A stretch of DNA of 5,901 nt from an uncultured Oscillospiraceae bacterium. Lineage in GTDB: Bacteria; Bacillota; Clostridia; Oscillospirales; Oscillospiraceae. Shown piece after piece: positions 4,313 to 5,901 of this stretch. Numbering within the stretch: the first letter of the stretch is position 1; each line of letters begins with the position of its first letter. A model generated the notes under the pieces. That model made no database searches and was not told the DNA's origin. It saw only the letters and a list, made by a program, of their open reading frames with translations. The DNA lies in the NCBI GenBank assembly GCA_937915075.1, contig CALDMA010000343.1, forward strand, positions 1 through 5,901. Direction: 5' to 3'. The position numbers were made by a program, and so were the translations under genes.

Positions 4313-5901
4313 ATGAAGCGCAAGATACTATCCCCTTATTCTTGTGTTTGCCATGACAGTGAGCCTGTTCACGGTCGGCACAGGAGCGGTCGAGCCGACC
4401 TACGGCGACACCGCAGGCCATTGGGCCGAGACGACCATCGAATCGTTCAGCAGTCTTGGATTGATCGAAGGCTACAACGGCGAATTCTTTCCGAACAAGA
4501 ATATCACACGCGGCGAGATGGCTGTCATTCTTGATCGCCTGATGGACTATCAGACGGCGGCAAAGAACAGCTTCTCGGACCTTGGCGAAGCCTTTTACAC
4601 GGACGCGGTGCTTAAGGCAAACGCGGCGGGCGTGATGCTCGGCAGCGACGGCAGCGTGCGTCCCACCGACGCGATCACCCGTCAGGAGGCCGCCGTTCTG
4701 CTTTGCCGCGCCCTCGGTCTGGAGGGCAGCGGCGCTGTGACGCAGTTTTCCGACTGCGCGCAGATCGCCCCCTGGGCGTCTGACGCGGTCGGGCTGATGG
4801 CGGCAAAGGGCCTCATTCAGGGCGCGGACGGCTTGTTCCGCCCCACCGAAGCCATCACCCGCGCCGAGACGGTCACCATTCTTGACCGCGCGCTCGGCAA
4901 GCTTGTGAGCGCGGGCGAGAGCGCTACCGGTAAGGTGGATGGCACGGTGGTCGTGCGCGGAGCCGGCGCGAAGCTCAGCGGCATGACCATCAACGGCGAC
5001 CTCATTATCTCCGAGGGCGTTGGCGACGGCGAGGTCCAGCTGGACGACGTGACCATCAGCGGCCGCACGATCGTGCGCGGCGGCGGCGAGCATTCCATCT
5101 ACATGAATAACGTCCGCGCAAACGGCGGCGTGATTGTCAATAAGCTTGACAACCGCGTTCGCATTGTCACCAGCGGCAATACCACGGTGAGCGTTACGGT
5201 GCTTCAGACGGGTGCGATCCTCGTCGGAGACGGCTTTGAAACGGTGGAGATACCGGCTGACATTGCTGCGGGAATGTCGGTTGAGATTCAGGGCAACATT
5301 GATCGTCTCGTCAACAACAGCGAGAGCGTGAAGATCACAGCCAATGGCACGATCCAAACGGTCGAGGCGAATGCCAAAACGGAGATCACTGGTACGGGCA
5401 AGATCATCAACGCGACCGGCTCTGCTGATGTTAGCTTAAACGGCAATGATGTTTCCAAAACATCCGACAGCAGCTCCAGCGGGAGCTCTGGCGGGAGCTC
5501 TGGCGGAGGCAGCCAGCCTACCCCGACGGTCTATTCCATCAGCCTTGACACAAATGCATTCTCTCTCAATGAGGACAGCTCCACGCGCAGGCTTGAAGCG
5601 ACCACAGAGCCCGCTGGACTTGAGATAGTCTGGACGAGCAGCAATGCGGGCGTTGCAACCGTTGACAGTACTGGCCTTGTCACCGCCGTTAGCGCAGGTA
5701 CGGCAACAATCACCGCATCTATCCTTGATGGTCAGTACAAAGCTGCCTGCACCGTCACTGTGACGGACGGCAGCACGCCCGCCCCGACGGTCTATTCCAT
5801 CGACCTTGACACGAATGCTATCGTGCTTAACAAGGAGAGCACTCGTCAGCTCACGGCAACCACAGAGCCTGCCGGACTTGAGGTGACATGGACGAGTAAC
5901 A
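4313..5901 (+). CDS. SLH-anchored Big_2 surface protein, 3' partial, with apparent frameshift in the signal peptide
   Basis: This is a paralogue of the first gene and runs off the window; about 529 codons are visible. From ATG 4313 the frame reads MKRKILS, then goes wrong. One C too many in CCCC (4332-4335) separates it from a frame open from 4335 to 5901. Removing one C restores a textbook signal peptide (MKRKILSLILVFAMTVSLFT). Without repair, translation stops at 4534 after 73 residues. In repaired numbering, SLH repeats span about 30-78, 87-136 and 145-193. Their TRAE motifs read TRGE, TRQE and TRAE, so only the third is canonical. A beta-rich stalk (~205-384; GDLIISEGVGDGEVQL, VRGGGEHSIY) closely matches the first protein. 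A Ser/Gly linker (386-400) then leads to at least two Big_2 Ig-like domains (~408-483 and from 495), with the typical WTSSNAGVATVDSTGLVTA signature. It is likely a wall-anchored adhesin or structural protein. Whether the frameshift is real cannot be judged here. Confidence 0.85.
5481..5504 (+). repeat. 12-bp tandem repeat in the Ser/Gly linker
   Basis: GGGAGCTCTGGC occurs twice in direct succession (5481-5492, 5493-5504) within the Ser/Gly linker of the second SLH gene (5469-5513). It is in frame, so gain or loss of a unit would change linker length by four residues. Confidence 0.8.
5521..5901 (+). repeat. Big_2 domain repeats, 261-bp period
   Basis: A unit beginning CCCCGACGGTCTATTCCATC starts at 5521 and again at 5782, a period of 261 bp or 87 codons. 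The first 20 bases are identical and much of the rest is close. Each unit encodes one bacterial Ig-like group 2 domain plus a short Pro/Thr joint. The second copy is cut by the window end, and further copies may follow. The closeness at DNA level suggests recent duplication or homogenisation. Confidence 0.85.

Noticed and set aside
3793..4323. Minus-strand open frame across the intergenic region
   Set aside because: It runs over the terminator-like hairpin, the second promoter and the structured leader, shows no domain, and has no credible start signals of its own.
4313..4534. 73-codon open frame from the ATG at 4313 as an independent small gene
   Set aside because: After codon 7 it is an out-of-frame reading of the SLH coding sequence. 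It is the frameshifted start of the second SLH gene, not a separate product.
4239..5357. Minus-strand open frame of 372 codons antisense to the second SLH gene
   Set aside because: Same kind of low-complexity shadow. The plus strand encodes SLH repeats and a stalk clearly homologous to the first gene.

Overview
The window carries two consecutive, same-strand genes for exported S-layer-homology (SLH) surface proteins, each in its own transcription unit with its own promoter-like sequence and 5' leader. The organism is most likely a fairly GC-rich Gram-positive member of the Bacillota, plausibly a gut-type Clostridia. The reasons are the SLH modules for cell-wall anchoring, Ser/Gly linkers, bacterial Ig-like repeats, sigma-A-type promoters and strong AGGAGG-type ribosome binding sites. 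I cannot name a genus.

Layout. Positions 1-101 hold no gene I can support, only an exact 11-bp tandem repeat. A near-consensus promoter (TTTACA, 17 bp, TATAAT with extended -10) at 102-130 drives a short leader containing two abutting perfect hairpins (146-185). The first gene follows (242-3883, 1213 aa): signal peptide, three SLH repeats, a beta-rich stalk domain, a Ser/Gly linker, three Ig-like (Big_4-resembling) repeats, a helical spacer and an unrecognised Cys-containing C-terminal region. A 13-bp perfect hairpin (3901-3931) follows its stop codon.

The 429-bp intergenic region then holds a second promoter (TTGAAA, 17 bp, TACAAT; 4026-4054) and a leader of about 250 nt. This leader has another pair of abutting perfect hairpins, here closed by an outer stem, then a compact segment with a possible pseudoknot, and finally one strand that can pair with either of two near-identical downstream sequences, the second directly next to the ribosome binding site. 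It looks like an uncharacterised regulatory RNA or riboswitch-type leader.

The second gene (4313 to beyond the window end) is a paralogue with the same signal peptide, 3x SLH, stalk and Ser/Gly linker plan, but it continues into Big_2-type Ig repeats with a 261-bp period. As given, it carries one extra base in a CCCC run (4332-4335) inside the signal-peptide codons. The well-placed ATG is therefore out of frame with the rest of the protein. This is a mutation, a slippage or phase-variable site, or a sequencing error.

The two proteins probably share a wall-anchoring base and differ in what they display outward. The most interesting content is the non-coding leader architecture and the frameshift, not the protein families, which are familiar.
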